Below, one piece after another: positions 43,384-56,919 of a DNA stretch of 64,000 nt (within the stretch, counting starts at the first letter, position 1; every line of letters begins with the position of its first letter). The DNA lies in the NCBI GenBank assembly GCA_037953625.1, contig CM075655.1, forward strand, positions 23,578,001-23,642,000. The letters are read 5' to 3'. This DNA is from Crotalaria pallida. Lineage: Eukaryota > Streptophyta > Magnoliopsida > Fabales > Fabaceae. A model generated the notes under the pieces. It had not been told where the DNA came from and did no database searches. It saw only the letters and a list, made by a program, of their open reading frames with translations. Position numbers and translations under genes: made by a program.

Positions 43384-46300
43384 CCCATTACCCAAGAAGT
43401 GCCGTCCAAATCAAGAGGGAGAGAGGGGGATGTATTTTCTGAAAATTAGTGGGAGCATCTTTTGAGTTAAAGCTTTAGGAGTTACAAAAAGTCACATTAA
43501 TTACACATGCATGTTTCAAAGTAAAAAATTTAAACTTGTTGACTCATTTGCAATGGGGGGACGTGAACTTCAAATTTTTTGGGAGGAAATTATTTTCCCA
43601 CTTCACCTATAAATAGAACCCAAGACCCCTCCTATTTTCACACTTGACATACAATCCATTTTGAGAAAAAAAATTAAGAAAGTCTGGAGAAATTGAGAAG
43701 GAAGAGGCGTGGCACTTCTTGAGGAGGAGAGGAACAATTTTTCATTCTCATTCTTGAATTTCATTTGGCTAGGAAAAGAGGTAACACCAAATCACTTATG
43801 CTTTTAATCTATTATTAATCTCTTATTTCTATTTGTTTATAGTTAAATAAAATCTCTAAATTCTCCTATGATAAATAATAAGAACTAAAATTCTTAATTT
43901 CCGTTTTGATGTTGGAATAAGATGATTGATAGTATTTTTTTGGTATTTTATGGTCATATGAATTAAGGTTTAAGAAAAAGGGACAAATGGAATAGTTTAA
44001 AGAGAAAATCTCCCCTTTTTCCTTAACACATGATGACCGAATTTTATGATAAATGGAAAAATAAAATTCTGGAAATTTTTGGTGTTCTTAAAGTATGAAT
44101 TTGTATTTTATAAGAAATTTGTATAATTTTTATTGTTTGATTCTTTTCGGCTTTTGATTTGGTTTTTAAAAAGATGAAGAATAAGAAATAAATAATGATA
44201 GGAAAAAATTTAATCTTCTACCCTATTGTATATATATATATGGGACGTGGCATATATATAGGTGTTGAAAAGTAGTTGTTGTTAATTTGTGTGTATTTGA
44301 TGTATGAATGGTTTCTTATAAAGAATAAGGACAAATGAATGACTATTTGATTTTTGAAAGTTGATATTGAAAAAGGATATAACAATGGTTGTTTAAAGAG
44401 AGTAATCTCCCCTTTTTTTTCCTCAGCCTTAAAATGACCAAAATTTTGGGTGTTATATTAAGTGAATATTTTCTGGATTTTAAGTGATAAAAGTTACTTC
44501 TCAAAAATTATATAGATTGTATTTTTATTATTTGATTTTGTTGCTTTTGTTCAATTTGAAAGTGAGTATGTAATCAAAATAATGAATAAACAATGATGAA
44601 TAAAAATAAAAATTTGATGAAGGTGGTGAAGAGTAGGCCGTGAGGCCTATTGGTCTTTTTGGAATAAAAATAAAAAATTAAATAAGTGTATGAGACTTGT
44701 TTAAATGAATAAAGATTTAAAGTGTTAATGGAAAATCAATTGGTTTTACTTGTTTATTGGTTTTTCTTTTCTTTTCTTTTCTGGCCGTGTGTATATATAT
44801 ACATATAAGTATGATAATCGTTTGATATGATGTGTATTATTAGTTTTAGTTAATAAGTGATTCATTTTTTTTAAAAAAAAATATATAAACTAATGGATAT
44901 TATTTAATCTTTGATATTCTGATATGAAAATGAAATAATAATGGTTTTGTGGAAAGAAATAAAATTCGGGATTTTTGTTGTTATTGGCCGAAAAATATGA
45001 TTTATTTTGAGTACAAGTTACAAAATGATTTATAGTGTTTTTGTTTGATAATTTTTTTAATTGATGTGATGATTGATTGATATGCATGAATGATTACCAG
45101 TTATATATTCTAATAAAAATATACTTAGAGCTGGAAATTTTCTTAATGCTGAAAAGTATGGTTTTCATAAGGTATAAGGCTTCAAATAGTAATTTTTATA
45201 GTTGTGTACTAGGCTTAATTGTTTATATGTAATTGCAGTATTTATAATGTTAGAGTCTAATAGTTTAAATCTTTGAAGTGATGCAACGGGACTTATGATG
45301 TCTGTCCAGCAAACTGATATGCTTTATTTGAATCATATTTAATCATTTTATTATAGTAGGACTTGTAAAGAACTTTTAGGAAGAAGTGGCATGTGTTTTC
45401 GATTAACTGTTTAGGAGAAAATTGATTTTTGAGAACTTCTGTATGTGCTGTCCAAAATTGTAAAATAGTTGCATCAAGAATGAAAGTCATTTTGAAATAA
45501 TTGGTGATGTGTACTTTATGATGAAATCTTTATTATAAGTATTTAAAAAACTTATTTAAGAAGTATATGAATGATTTTGTGAATGTACTGATGCTTGAAA
45601 GTGAATTTTCTGTAATCTGTTTGTAGTCTGTAAATTTATTTAATTAATAATAGAAAAAAGTATTGTGAATTTTGAATGCTTGAATCTATGTTCTCATTTA
45701 GCTATATGTGTTTGTAACATGATTTTACAAAATTTGTTTACTGCTTGATCTGATTAAAAATTTGCATCAAAAGAAAAATACTTTAAAGTCATGCTGTATG
45801 AGTGGTCTGGACATGGTAGTTGTTATAAGGTACTTAGAAGAGAAATTTGTAGTGAAAGAAAAATGGAAGATTTATCCTTAGGATGTTATGATTATGTTTT
45901 AAAAGTTATATTATGATTGAAGATGATTTTCATAATTTAAAAGCTAAAAAGAAAAAGTGACTTTGCAAGACTTGTAGGGCATGCTGTCCCAAAATTGTTT
46001 TATAAAGTAAAAATGTTATTTATTTAGTTTGACTCTATTTCTAGACCATGGTATATGTATCCTTTAATAATAATTTGAAAAAGATGCATTTTCGGGTGAT
46101 TTTGAAATGATGCAACTCTATCTTACCTGGCTGTCCAGAATTGTTTTTAATATGATTTTATGCTATTTAAATGTTGATTAGATAATAGGACTTGTGTTTT
46201 GTAAGTAAGAAAAAGAGGCATGATTTTTAGAGGTACAGTTTATGAGAAAAGTGAATTTCAAGTTTGTGTGTAGTTGCTGTCCAAATTTGATAAATTGATT

Positions 46301-48928
46301 TAAGTAATTCTAAAAATGATTTTGATTTGCTAAATATATTTATGTATATGTTTGGTTATGAGTGTCATATTGTTTGATATGAAATAGATTGTATTTTGAT
46401 ATAGAGTCAAGTGTTTTTAGATAAATGAATGAATGCTACGAAAATTGATGTCTAATTGATATGATGCTTCTCTAAATGGTATATGTGTGACTATAGGAAT
46501 TAGGTTAATTCATGCATGTATCAGTTTTATAATGTTGAGTCTCTTTTAAAGTAATATAAAGTTTAAGAAATCTATGATAGTCAAAATGTAAATGTATGTT
46601 TATGTGTATACATGCTTGAACATGGTAGTTGTTATATAAGCAATGTAGTATGGTTCTTATGAAAATAAAAATGTATTCTTAAAGGTTTTCAAGTATTAGA
46701 ATGAGTTTCAAATTATGTTTTGCAAAAAGGATTTATTGAATTTTAAAAGGAATTATTTTAAGTTATTTGACGCCTTGAAAAGGATTTTTGTTTTAAAAAG
46801 AATTTCTGTTTTAAGGTGCTTTGGTACCTTGGGTTTAGTCTTTACCTAAGTAAATAGATAGTATAAGGTACTTGTCAGATATTGATTTGTATGTCGTTCG
46901 TCGTTTAAGAATAAAAGGAATCAAAGGTGAACGAGCTGCTGGAGCTGTAGACACAAAGGTTGAAACAGAGTAAGCGTGGATCTCAGGTGAGAGAGAAGCC
47001 TTCTTAAGACATAGTGGCATGTAGGGTAATATTAGGACGTTCCGTATCATCTCAAAGGTCGGAACTAGGAATCTATTGGTCGAGTAGTAAAACGGCAATT
47101 GAGTGTGTATCCCGCCGTTTATACGAAAAACACGATTCCTTCATATTTATTGTATGTCGGTTGATAATTGATTATGCCATGTTGTATATTTTTGAATTGT
47201 ATATTATATTTTGGAAATAATGGTTCATCTTATGGAAAGATAATTAATGTTCGGTGATTCCTATGAAAAGAATTCTTTGTGTTTTTCGACCGGTCGTTCC
47301 ATGAAATGGATTTGGCATATTTTGGAAATACTATTATGAAAATATGAGAATGATCAATGGATTTTGTAAACAGTGATGGTGCAATTGACACAAAAATAAC
47401 TTTGTTACATAATCCCCTTAAGTGACTGGCCACGTGGATGACTGTGCCGTGGTTTCAAGTCTTGTGGAATCCACTGTACTATAAGTAAATATGGCTATGG
47501 TCCCTTAGAGGTCGAGGCCCATTAGAAGCGAGGCTTAGAATGGGTCGACCAAAACTTAGGTTTAAGAAAAGACTTAAAAGACTTAGGAACCCCTTTCCTA
47601 GACCTACACGTTGAGAGTGAAGTAGTGGAGAGGAAAGACACCTTGATTATCTACGGATACTCAGGTATGCTTGGAGGTCGGTGTTTCTTCAAGTGTCGAT
47701 TGTGATAAGGGAGGGCAAGGACGGTGAAACGACAAGAAGCCTCGAGCGCTTCTCTAGGCGAGACAAGACTACAAGGACTTGTCTCTCGGTTGTAGACAAT
47801 GTCGTAGCGAAGAACTGCACGATCAACTAGAGATAGCACTGTCGCCCCCTTGAGCAAATCTTAAATGGTGAGAGGGAACCCGAATGGGGCTAGATGTCGC
47901 TGTATTTTTGAAACTGTATTGATGAAATGATTTTACTTCGGTTGTTGGATACTTGTTGGTGCGTACCCTTCGACATCGATGCCAGCATGGTTAGGGTTCC
48001 TATGCGTCTCATCTGCTTTCCGAACTAGGATGTGGTTGGAATGATGGAGGAGATGTAACGTGTGTGTTACCAAACCCTTGAGCCTCGGTGGTGGTACCCC
48101 TTCTCGAATTTCCGATGGTTATGACAGTGAAACTTAGAGCCTAAAGATAATTAAATACAATGGTTATGATTATATGAAAATTTTCCTTTTGGTGATTAGT
48201 GAAATTTATTAAACGAGATTGGTAATAATGATGTATATATTGTTTTATGATATGCTTGTATGGTCTTAATATTCCCCTATGGTAAGCCCGCGCCGTCAAC
48301 GATCATATCGTTCGGAAGTCTCTCTATTTCCCTTTCCTGTGAACATTGGGGAACAATGTTCACAGATGACAGATCATGTACTATCTCAAGTAGCGGTTGC
48401 TCAAGATGGAAGAGGATCGCGGGACGACGTACATACGAGGAGGAAGCAGAAGCAGCAATCAAGGAATATTCCAGACAGTTGCGGTGGAGGAAATGATGAA
48501 GACTAATAATCTAGGATAGTTTTTGTTTTGTATTCCATCTTTGGATGGGTAGGACACGATTACTCTATCCCGAATGTAACCCCAGTTGTAATATGGATTA
48601 TTTTAAATGAAATAAAAGAAGTTCTTTTTGGTTATTGTATCATGTTCATATGTACCTAAATTATTTTCCGCAAAGTTAACCATCAATTAAATATGACATG
48701 GAGAAAATGAGTTTTTTTAAATGTATTGGATGATAACATCTCTTTTTGGAAATAGAGTTTCTTATGACGCGAGTTAAGTATCAAATTATTTTTTAAACAA
48801 ATGAATCAAATTGTTTTATGAAAATCTTTTTGTAAAAGAATTAAAATAAACTGATTTTGGAAATGTTTAAATAAAAAAAATGGCGCAAATTTTTAGTGAA
48901 AATTCTAAGTCCAAATTGGGGTGTTACA
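43384..48928 (+). mobile_element. E2 3' LTR, second part
   Basis: Resumes after the CCCAT duplication (43384-43388) and matches 16001-21702 minus the SINE. It contains the TATA box (43607-43616) and the empty SINE site (about 43614-43632), and ends GGTGTTACA at 48928. A roughly 75-bp segment near 45645-45720 is absent from the 5' LTR. Frames at 44890-47433 on the minus strand reappear in the 5' LTR because the two are copies; none is a supported gene. Confidence 0.9.
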
Positions 48929-48933
48929 TTCAA

Positions 48934-51270
48934 CAATTAGGAAAAATACTTTTAATTTTTAAAACACCAATACATCATAGTTACATAATATTATACCTTC
49001 CTAATAATTGTTTTAATCATCAATAAAATATAAAATAGACATCTTTCATAAAAATAATTTTTTTACAGCAACTGAACTCAAAATTAACTTAATCACATAG
49101 TCATATCATCACACAAAAATACAATTCTTATCAATCTATTTTTCCTTATTAAAATTACCCAATTACTCCTAGAATTATCAAACAAAAACACTATAAATCA
49201 TTTTGTAACTTGTACTCAAAACAAATTATATTTTTCGGCCAATAACAACAAAAATCCAGAATTAAATTTATTTTCATAAAACCATTATCATTTCATTTTC
49301 ATATCAAAACGTCAAGGATCAATAACACCCATTAGTTTGTACTTTTTTTTAAAGAAATAAATCACATAAATTAACAACAACTACCACCTAATATATACAT
49401 AGGCCTTACAGCCAAAATTTAGAAATAAAATAAAATCAAACAACACAATGATTTCTAAATACAAACTATTATACTCAACACCTTAAACCTTTCATTAATC
49501 TAACAAAGTTTCAAACAATTATATACATATGAGAATTTAACTTTTCATTTTCTTACTTCACAAAATTCGGTCATCACTGAAATAGAAAGGGGAAACCTTA
49601 GTCTCTTTAAACCTCATTTTGAGTCCCTTTTTAATCATTGTTCATATAACCAATAACCTTATTCATTTACAAAATCTAAACAACAATTTTAAAACACAAT
49701 TTTTATATATAACTTGAGGCAATAAAATTTCAAATACCACTTCCTTATTTTATCAATAAAACTCGATCCTCATTGGATTAAAAAGGGGAGACTTTTCTCT
49801 TTAACAATTTTTGTTTTATCCCTTTTTAATCTTCATTCATTTGACCATTCACAAACAATTCATAATTCATTCTTATAATTCTATATCAGAAGAGAGTTTA
49901 GAGATTTCTAGCTTTTAAGAGTTTTATAACCATAAAAGGATATTATTATTTTAGTTATAACAAAGTAATAGCTTAAAAATAAGAGATTAAAATAATAAGA
50001 TTATAGGATTACCTTTCTTCTTTTAGCAAAATAAACTTCAAAGTGAGTATGCCAATTTTCCTCCTCCCTTTCCTATGTCACGCCCCACTCTCTCTTTTTC
50101 TCAAGGCTTCATCATTTTTTTTAGTGTATGTTGTTTGAAAAAGTATGAAGGCATCAAGGGTTCAAGGTCTCTATTTATAGGCTTAGGAATTTTGTATTTT
50201 TACCCAAAAGCCCATGAGATTTTCGGCCACAAGAGTGAGAAGGTGGTCAACATTTTCAATTTTTACACTTAATAGGATCTAGAAACATGTATCTCTCATT
50301 AAATCATTTTTTTGTAACTCCTAAGCAATTAATTCTCATACATTCACCATGAGTTGAATTCAGAAAATATCCTCCTCCTAGTCTTCTATTTGGACGGTGC
50401 TAGTTGGCTAACATAGGGGAAGGAATTTTGCATTTACTCACTTGATTTTACCTCACTTTGGTCCAATAAAACCAATATTTTAATTAATCCAAAAATCAGA
50501 AAGAAAATCTAACTATCTGGACAGTGCAGCCTATCATAGGCTCCCAAAAATACATATTTTTCAAATACAATTTATTCTTAGCTCATATAAATAATTATAG
50601 GCACAAAAATAATTTTTCTCAGTATAATAACCATAAATTCGTTTTTTATTGCTACAGATATAAAATTTTTGAAGCTCACAAAATAAAATTACAAATTTTA
50701 TATTTTTGAAATCTACATTTCAATACGATCGTTTTCATATAAAATTCATAATTTTCTGACTTACGGCTTGAAAGTTATGAATTTTTTTAGCTCTAAAGCT
50801 ATTTCCTTCAAAAATACATTTTGGCAAATTAAAATTCAAAAATACAGAATTAATATTATATTTGGACGGTGCAGCCAATAGTAGATTTTTAAAATATATT
50901 TTCCATAAGTAAATAAAATATACCTTGGTCAAAAGGCATTAAATGGCTTTAAACTCATATTTTCAAACTAAAAACACAAAATTCGTATTTTTCACTGTAG
51001 CAGAAATAAAATTTTGAAAATTCCAGAATAAAAATAAAAACTTTACATTTTCATAATCTATGTTTTGATACGATCTTTTGGACATATAATTTGTAATTTT
51101 TTGACTTACGGTTTAAAAGATATGAATTTCTGAAGATAGAACACCTTAATCCTTCAAAAAGCATTTCATCTTCTAAGATCTGTTAAATCAAATACTTTAC
51201 CTTAAAATATTTCATTTAAATACACTAGGGAAAACATTGGTATGCGTATATATATAATATATATATCACG

Positions 51271-51301
<31 letters not shown>

Positions 51302-51404
51302 AATTCATACGATTTTAATTAAATCTAGGTATCAAAATCAAATATAATTTCTTAAATTCAATTATAAATTCACAAATAAATTGGGTAAAATTGTGAGTCT
51401 CACA
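48934..51404 (-). mobile_element. E1 5' LTR, U3-side portion
   Basis: Continues the E1 LTR after the TTCAA duplication (48929-48933). From 49396 it matches 6457-8458. It starts on the minus strand with TGTGAGACTCAC at 51404, the outer boundary of E1. The TATA box is at 50171-50180. GGAAT after 51404 would be the E1 target duplication, whose partner lies left of the window. No gene. Confidence 0.88.
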
Positions 51405-51756
51405 GGAATAACTTGTTATTGTTGCATCACATGAGATTTAACCTATAGGATTTGGGATCCTGGTGGATTCTTTGTAATTATGTTGTAGTGTAGGTTTTTA
51501 TTTTTTAATTAGTTAGTGAATAAAGAGTTGGAGCTTTTTATGTAACTGATAATGAAGTGCTTCTAGCACTATTTTTAGTTGTTCATGTGACACAGGTGAA
51601 TAAGTTTGGGGGAGTCTCCTCCATGGGCATCAAGAGAGAATAATTTTCCAGACTTGAATTTTTCTCCCATATTTGGTGTCGATTTGTGTCTTGGGTAGAA
51701 GTAGATGATTATTCTAGACTTAAGACTATTTTTCTGATTATATATGTAAATACTTG
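51405..51756. other. Unassigned DNA between E1 and Pack-CACTA-2
   Basis: No supported gene. It contains AATAAGTTTGGGGGAGTC at 51599, resembling the polypurine end of Tat/Athila gypsy elements. With 58848-60130 it would form one continuous stretch before Pack-CACTA-2 inserted (duplication TTG at 51754-51756). Confidence 0.4.
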
Positions 51757-51779
51757 CACCACCAAAAAAGTAGTGATTT

Positions 51780-53110
51780 ATGACGGAATATTTGCGACGG
51801 TTCATAGAACCGTCAACCGTCGTCGGTGCCTTATTTAAAATTTGGATTTGCTTCGGCTTATGTAACTGCCGCAACTTTCAAGTCTTACACGTGCAAGCCG
51901 CACGTAAGCCATTCGCTCCCTGCAATTGCTGTGACTCCCTTGCGTTCTCTCCTTTCCAGCGTTCTCTCTCTTCTCTCCCTTTGAGTTCAGCTCACTCTCA
52001 CTCCCCTTCCAAATCACTCCATAAGGATCGATGACTCGGTGAGTTCATTTCTCACTCTTACTCCATAAGGATCGGGGAGTTCATTTCTCTCTCATTCATT
52101 TATCTAATCTCAATCTCTAAGTTGTGCTGCTTCTTTTGTTTGCATTTCTGAGTTTTAGGATTTCAAAATTTGATTCAATTGCTGGTCTTAGGTCCTATGG
52201 TTTGTGCTTTAGGGTTTCAAAATTTGATTTCTCCACTTCAGTTTCAAGTTCCTCTTCTTCTTTTGTTTGCATTTTTGAGTTTTAGGGTTTCAAAATGTGA
52301 TTCAATTGTTGGTTTTAGATCCTATGGTTTGTGCTTTAGGGTTTCAGTTCTAATGTGGTGACTAATATATGTTGTTATTTTCCTCTAATCCAGAATTAAT
52401 TTGAATGCATCTAAAGTACTTGAAAAAATGCCCAAACTAGTGGTTGTATGAGATCTCTTTTATAAGCTTTTTATACACACACAACATACTGTAGGGAATT
52501 TTTGCATATAAGGTAATTTTTGCATTTTTGCAGTGGAAGGAGACACTAAATTTCTGCTTTTATTATGTTAGGAGGATTAGAATATTTTACGGTAATCTTT
52601 ACATCATATCTACATGCAAGTAAATTGTATTGCATGTCTGTGACATGAACAGTGTGCTCCTCATCTTGGAACATCCTAGACGATAATTGTCATGTATCTC
52701 TCCTAGGTTAAGCTAATATAAATTATTGTTGAGTCTTCTGGCTGAAATGATAACATTTACCATGGACTCTCTGTCCTGACTGAGGGTTGTTACTCATTCC
52801 TTAGATTTGATAAAGGTAGAATTTTGATTTTATTTGCTCTTAATAACCTCTCTTGTGCAACACTATATTTACTGGATGGATGCCAACATTACTTCAAGCT
52901 GTTAGAGGAATGACACTGTGGGAACGTTCCACGCCTGACCCTCCTCCAGGAAAGTTGGAGCTCTTCACATTTGAAAATAACTCTGTGAGACAATATTTTT
53001 CTATATCCAATATGAGGAAGAAATGTAAATATTTGAGAGAACTCTGCTTTTCTGCTCAATTTACTATTCACTCCCCCTCTAGTAAAATGTTAGGCCGCTT
53101 TTTGGTTTCC
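51780..53110 (+). other. Pack-CACTA-2 left interior: possible captured 5' exon and unidentified segment
   Basis: CT-rich sequence at 51900-52030 looks like a 5' untranslated leader ending GATCGATGACTCG followed by GTGAGTT, a possible first exon and donor. A second open stretch at 52853-53107, containing WERSTPDPPPGKLELFTFEN, ends near a CAACAGTGAGT sequence. Neither is recognised, and a chance origin is possible. Confidence 0.35.
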
Positions 53111-53321
53111 AACAGTGAGTATAACGACCTTATTATCAATTTTTTAATTTATGATATTTTCGTGTGAATTTTCTAAATAGTTTTACCTACTCACATAGTT
53201 TCTACTCTGTGAATCTGATGAGCTTATTTATGTGACTTTCTTTTACTGAATAATTTTGCATTGCTTGCTTTCCTGTACTGTGGTATTATACTAAGTCATC
53301 TTTCATCTATTGATTTTCTAG

Positions 53322-53620
53322 TTGTTGGAAATGTTGATGAACAATACCGGAGATCATATTCATAAGCAAGTGATTGATAAAGGAATTATTCCCATTCTGG
53401 TAAAAATTGCTAAGAAAAAGGTGAGTTTTTCTCCAAACAGACTATTTTCCTTTTAACCATGTTAAATTTTTCTTAACCTCTATTTTTGAGGCATGTTTTT
53501 GTTTTTGGAGTCAGATTTGCCTGTAAGGGAGCGGATATTTCTCCTCCTGGATGCTGTTCAAACATCACTTGGTGGAGCTTCTGGAGAGTTTCCACAGTAC
53601 TATACTGCATATAATGATAG
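53322..53620 (+). pseudogene. Captured TOM1-like (TOL) gene, VHS-domain exons
   Basis: Exon 53322-53420 (after TTTTCTAG, before GTGAGT) encodes LEMLMNNTGDHIHKQVIDKG then IIPILVKIAKKK. Exon 53511 to about 53620 encodes SDLPVRERIFLLLDAVQTSL then GGASGEFPQYYTAYND. Together these are the middle and end of a VHS domain as in plant TOM1-like proteins, which bind ubiquitinated cargo in endosomal sorting to the vacuole. The intron between is 90 bp. The first part of the VHS domain is missing, so the captured gene is incomplete. Confidence 0.85.
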
Positions 53621-54422
53621 GGTGATAGGTACAAATATGTGAAGTACAACCCTGGGATTTTCTTATTGGTTTGGTCTAAGATTATTTGATTAATAGGTGG
53701 CAGCTGGACTATTATTGTCTTAGCAGAATAAGAAAGAAGTGGATTTCTTTAAGCTATGTGAATTATAGAATCTAAGTGCTTTCAAAAAGGGTTTGGTTTT
53801 TACAAGATGAAATTATAAGTTGAAGAAGCTGATATAGCACACCCTTTTTTTTTGGGTGCACATAGCACTCATTTTTCTATTTAGTTGGAAATTGAATTTC
53901 TTTTTTTGAGTACAAAAGTTTTGCAAGTAAGGGAGGTTAACCAGTCCCAAGGTTGAGCAAACCAAAGACCTTTTTGTTGATTTTGTTTGATCCTACCATT
54001 TGAGCCAACCCTCATTAGATGGAAATTGAATCTTCATTGCTTGCTGAAATGAGTATTCTTGTTCATATATGAACAGGTTAGTTGGTGCTTACCGTATATG
54101 TTAGTTGCTGTTATAGGTTTATGAAGTGCAATTTAATGATTGCATGAGAAAATTGTGCTAAGTGGTAAGCAACTTAGAATGATCCTTAGGTAGTTATGTT
54201 GGCAGCAGATGGTGTTTTTCTCTCCTTATTTTAGAGCTTATGAGTGTTATGCAAATATGATGTGTATCCGTCATTGAGAGTCTTTTTGCTAATGAGCAGC
54301 CATGACTTTCTTATTCCATTTGTATATGATACATTTGATTCAAACACATTTTTGTCATTTCTAGTTTATTTTTTGTCTTATGAAATACAATTCAATTTTT
54401 TTTTTTTGCATACATTTTATAG

Positions 54423-54491
54423 AGAGCAGGTCTTGCCTACACGTGGAGGGGTTGCTCAAAAAGCAGAGTTGAAGACTGTTCCTGAATCTAG
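54423..54491 (+). pseudogene. Captured TOM1-like gene, linker exon
   Basis: Bounded by TTTTATAG and GTGACTT, it reads EQVLPTRGGVAQKAELKTVP in the frame that is open here, the low-complexity linker between VHS and GAT. Assignment rests mainly on its place between the two domains. Confidence 0.6.
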
Positions 54492-54850
54492 GTGACTTCT
54501 GCTTTTCAATTTTAGTATACTTGTGGTAGACAAGTTCTTTAGAAAACCCTTGTGAATGGAAAACACATTTTCCTTCACTTTGTGGTATTCTCATTGTCAC
54601 ATTTGAGTATTAATAGAATATTTGGAAACTCTAATTTAAATGAATACAGGATTTCTTGTGATAAAAATGATTTTTTAAAATAGTTATCAAAATACATTAT
54701 TTCTTTTAAATAATAAAATGAATGAGACAAGCCTTGATCTGGAGACCTGTCTACTGATCTAGTGGATAATTATCATTCTAAAGACATTTGTTCTTGTAAT
54801 CATTTTCATCTAGCTATGAACATCTCTTATTCCACAATTGTATTTTGCAG

Positions 54851-54926
54851 CATTATTCAAAAGGCTAGTAATGCATTAAAAGTTCTGAAAGAAGTTCTTG
54901 ATGCTGTTGATGCCCAAAATTCTCAG
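54851..54926 (+). pseudogene. Captured TOM1-like gene, GAT-domain exon
   Basis: Between TTTTGCAG and GTGAGC it encodes IIQKASNALKVLKEVLDAVD then AQNSQ, the first helix of the GAT domain of plant TOM1-like proteins. The rest of GAT is not found downstream, so the captured gene breaks off in this region. Confidence 0.85.
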
Positions 54927-55474
54927 GTGAGCAAAGGATCTGTCTCTCTGATTATTAAAACCAGAATTTTGGGTAAATTAATATCGTTGCTTCCATTTAC
55001 AAAGGATGTTGTTATGTTATGAGCAATCTGAAAATCTGATAAGGAACTCATTGCAATTTGCAGGTATGTTGCTTTCATTATGTCTTGGTTGATTGGTTTC
55101 ATCAATTGTAGAGAAATTTTGCTTGATTTTTAGCAGTTAGAAGTTAGAACTTTAAATGCTTTATCACAATGTAGATTCTGACCAATCTGTAAATGCACTC
55201 TACAAGTTTAATACAATTATTACTGCAATCTTGATGATAGCAAGGAACCTAAAAGATCGGAAGGTATGTAATTCCCTGCATGATGAGGAGTATAGTTATT
55301 CTTATGCTTTAGCTATCTAATATATATGATACTAGATTACTAGTATATGTTTTCCTCTTGTGGACCAGCGAAGGTACCATTCTTTAATAATAAATAATGC
55401 ATGGCATATTAGTTCACATAGCATTATTTATGCATGACTTGTTTACCTTATTCATAATGTCCTATGTACGCAAT

Positions 55475-55567
55475 GCAATATTACTCATCACACTTAGCAT
55501 GTATAGACTAATAATACTGTAAATCTTAAATTTTGCAACCTATTTGTAAAAATAAAAACATTATCAA
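55475..55567 (+). repeat. Direct repeat within Pack-CACTA-2 (copy 1)
   Basis: About 90 bp (GCAATATTACTCA .. AACATTATCAA) nearly identical to 58330-58421 in the same orientation. It is outside exons. Confidence 0.85.
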
Positions 55568-55693
55568 GAATTATGGAACCACTATGGTTGGGCTAAGGGT
55601 ATGATTTTGTTATTTTTGCTAAATATATCCTACTTAATGGGTTTTCTTTTACTGATAACTTGCTTATTATTTTTGGTTTCATTTTTTGTTCAG

Positions 55694-55731
55694 GCAATTG
55701 GATATGACTTTGACTATGATGAATACCACAG
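55694..55731 (+). pseudogene. Captured exon, probably a HAD-type hydrolase (pyrimidine 5'-nucleotidase-like)
   Basis: Between TTGTTCAG and GTAGGT the sequence encodes AIGYDFDYDEYH, resembling the segment just before the cap of plant SDT1-like HAD hydrolases. Only 38 bp, so identification is tentative; if right, it is a second source gene in this element. Confidence 0.45.
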
Positions 55732-55949
55732 GTAGGTATATATATAAGTCTAGTGTACATAATTCTAAAAATCACACTATGTGTCACACAACCTCACTCT
55801 GATTATGTAATGTAATGCTAAGATAATAGTACAAGTGTTTTGGAAAAATAGAAAGATATCGGCTACAAATGCATAACACCAATGCTATAATCAAATTGTT
55901 AGCTATTTCTTCAATGGTAAGCTACTTATTCTTCGATCCGTTACCACTT

Positions 55950-56900
55950 AGATTTCAAGCTTTTATTTCATGCTCTCTTATCTATTCGAATTTCAATGGT
56001 ACAATCCACTTGAAAATCCGAGGGTCATTATTCCCATGGGTCTGATTTTCAATGTTCAGTTTTATCAAATTTTGCTCTGCCTGTTTTGCTTTAACTCACT
56101 TGGTTTTGGTTTTCTTTTTGCTACTTGCTTTTTTACCCTCTCTTTCCCTCAATCTTCAGAGGCGTTTTTGCTCTAATCATGGTATGACTAATCAAGCTAT
56201 GTAAGCTACTCAGGAAGCTGTTTAGAAATCAGAAGAGTTTGATATCAGGTAAATTTTAGTTGTCACCCCACTTCTTCCGAATCTTGTTAAAATAATAGCG
56301 TTAAAATCTTTGGTTGAAATTTATTAAAGCATGAATTGGTTTTCTTAGATTGCCACTTCCACTTGTTTTGCGCCAAGGAATTGTGAGCAATGTGATGGTA
56401 ATTCAGATGGTTCTCGCAAAAGATTCAAATTCAATAGTGGAGTTTTGAAAATCTGGTAGTAGCGGATAAGGTAAGAAATTCAGATGTCTTGTGTTGAAGG
56501 AATCAAAGAGGAAGTTGAACTTTGTCATTGTGAAAAATGTTTTAGCTGCAAATTATAAGGTCTGTTGTGCTAAAAGGTGTGGTAGGTTTCCTCCTGTCTT
56601 CTCGTGTTGATTTGTTGGAAACTGACAATGTCAACTATCTGATATTACTATTATTATTATTATTCTATTTTTAGTTTTTGTGGTTTGGTTCCCTGTTTTG
56701 GAAGGTTGTTACCTTCAAGGAATTAGATCTAATTTATGGAAGCAGTTTTCTCAGTTATTGCACCCATGTGTTAGAACCTTCTCTGGAAGGGAATTAGTTA
56801 TTGAAGTGAGATTGGTGTTTTTGCTTTCTAAAAAAATTTGTCTGTGAGATAAGGATGGGTGGTTATAGAAGAGTTTTAGTTGTTGCGTATCTCTTTAGAG
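55950..56900 (+). other. Pack-CACTA-2 interior without recognised gene
   Basis: Open segments such as 55970-56176 and exon-like text near 56340-56570 have no domain I recognise; probably intron and degraded exon DNA of the captured genes. Confidence 0.35.
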
Positions 56901-56919
56901 CCAAATAGGTCAGTTTCTA

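Larger units (their letters stand above)
14980..48928 (+). mobile_element. E2: giant-LTR, gag-less LTR retrotransposon (contains E3, E5 and a SINE)
   Basis: The element starts TGTGAGACCC at 14980, ends GGTGTTACA at 48928, and is flanked by TTCAA at 14975-14979 and 48929-48933. After removing E3 (19.4 kb) it is about 14.5 kb: two LTRs of about 6.6-6.7 kb and only 1.2 kb between them. It has an intact tRNA-Met primer site and polypurine tract but no coding region, so it is non-autonomous. Its internal region equals that of E1 minus about 1.4 kb spanning gag. Direction is opposite to E1. Confidence 0.9.
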
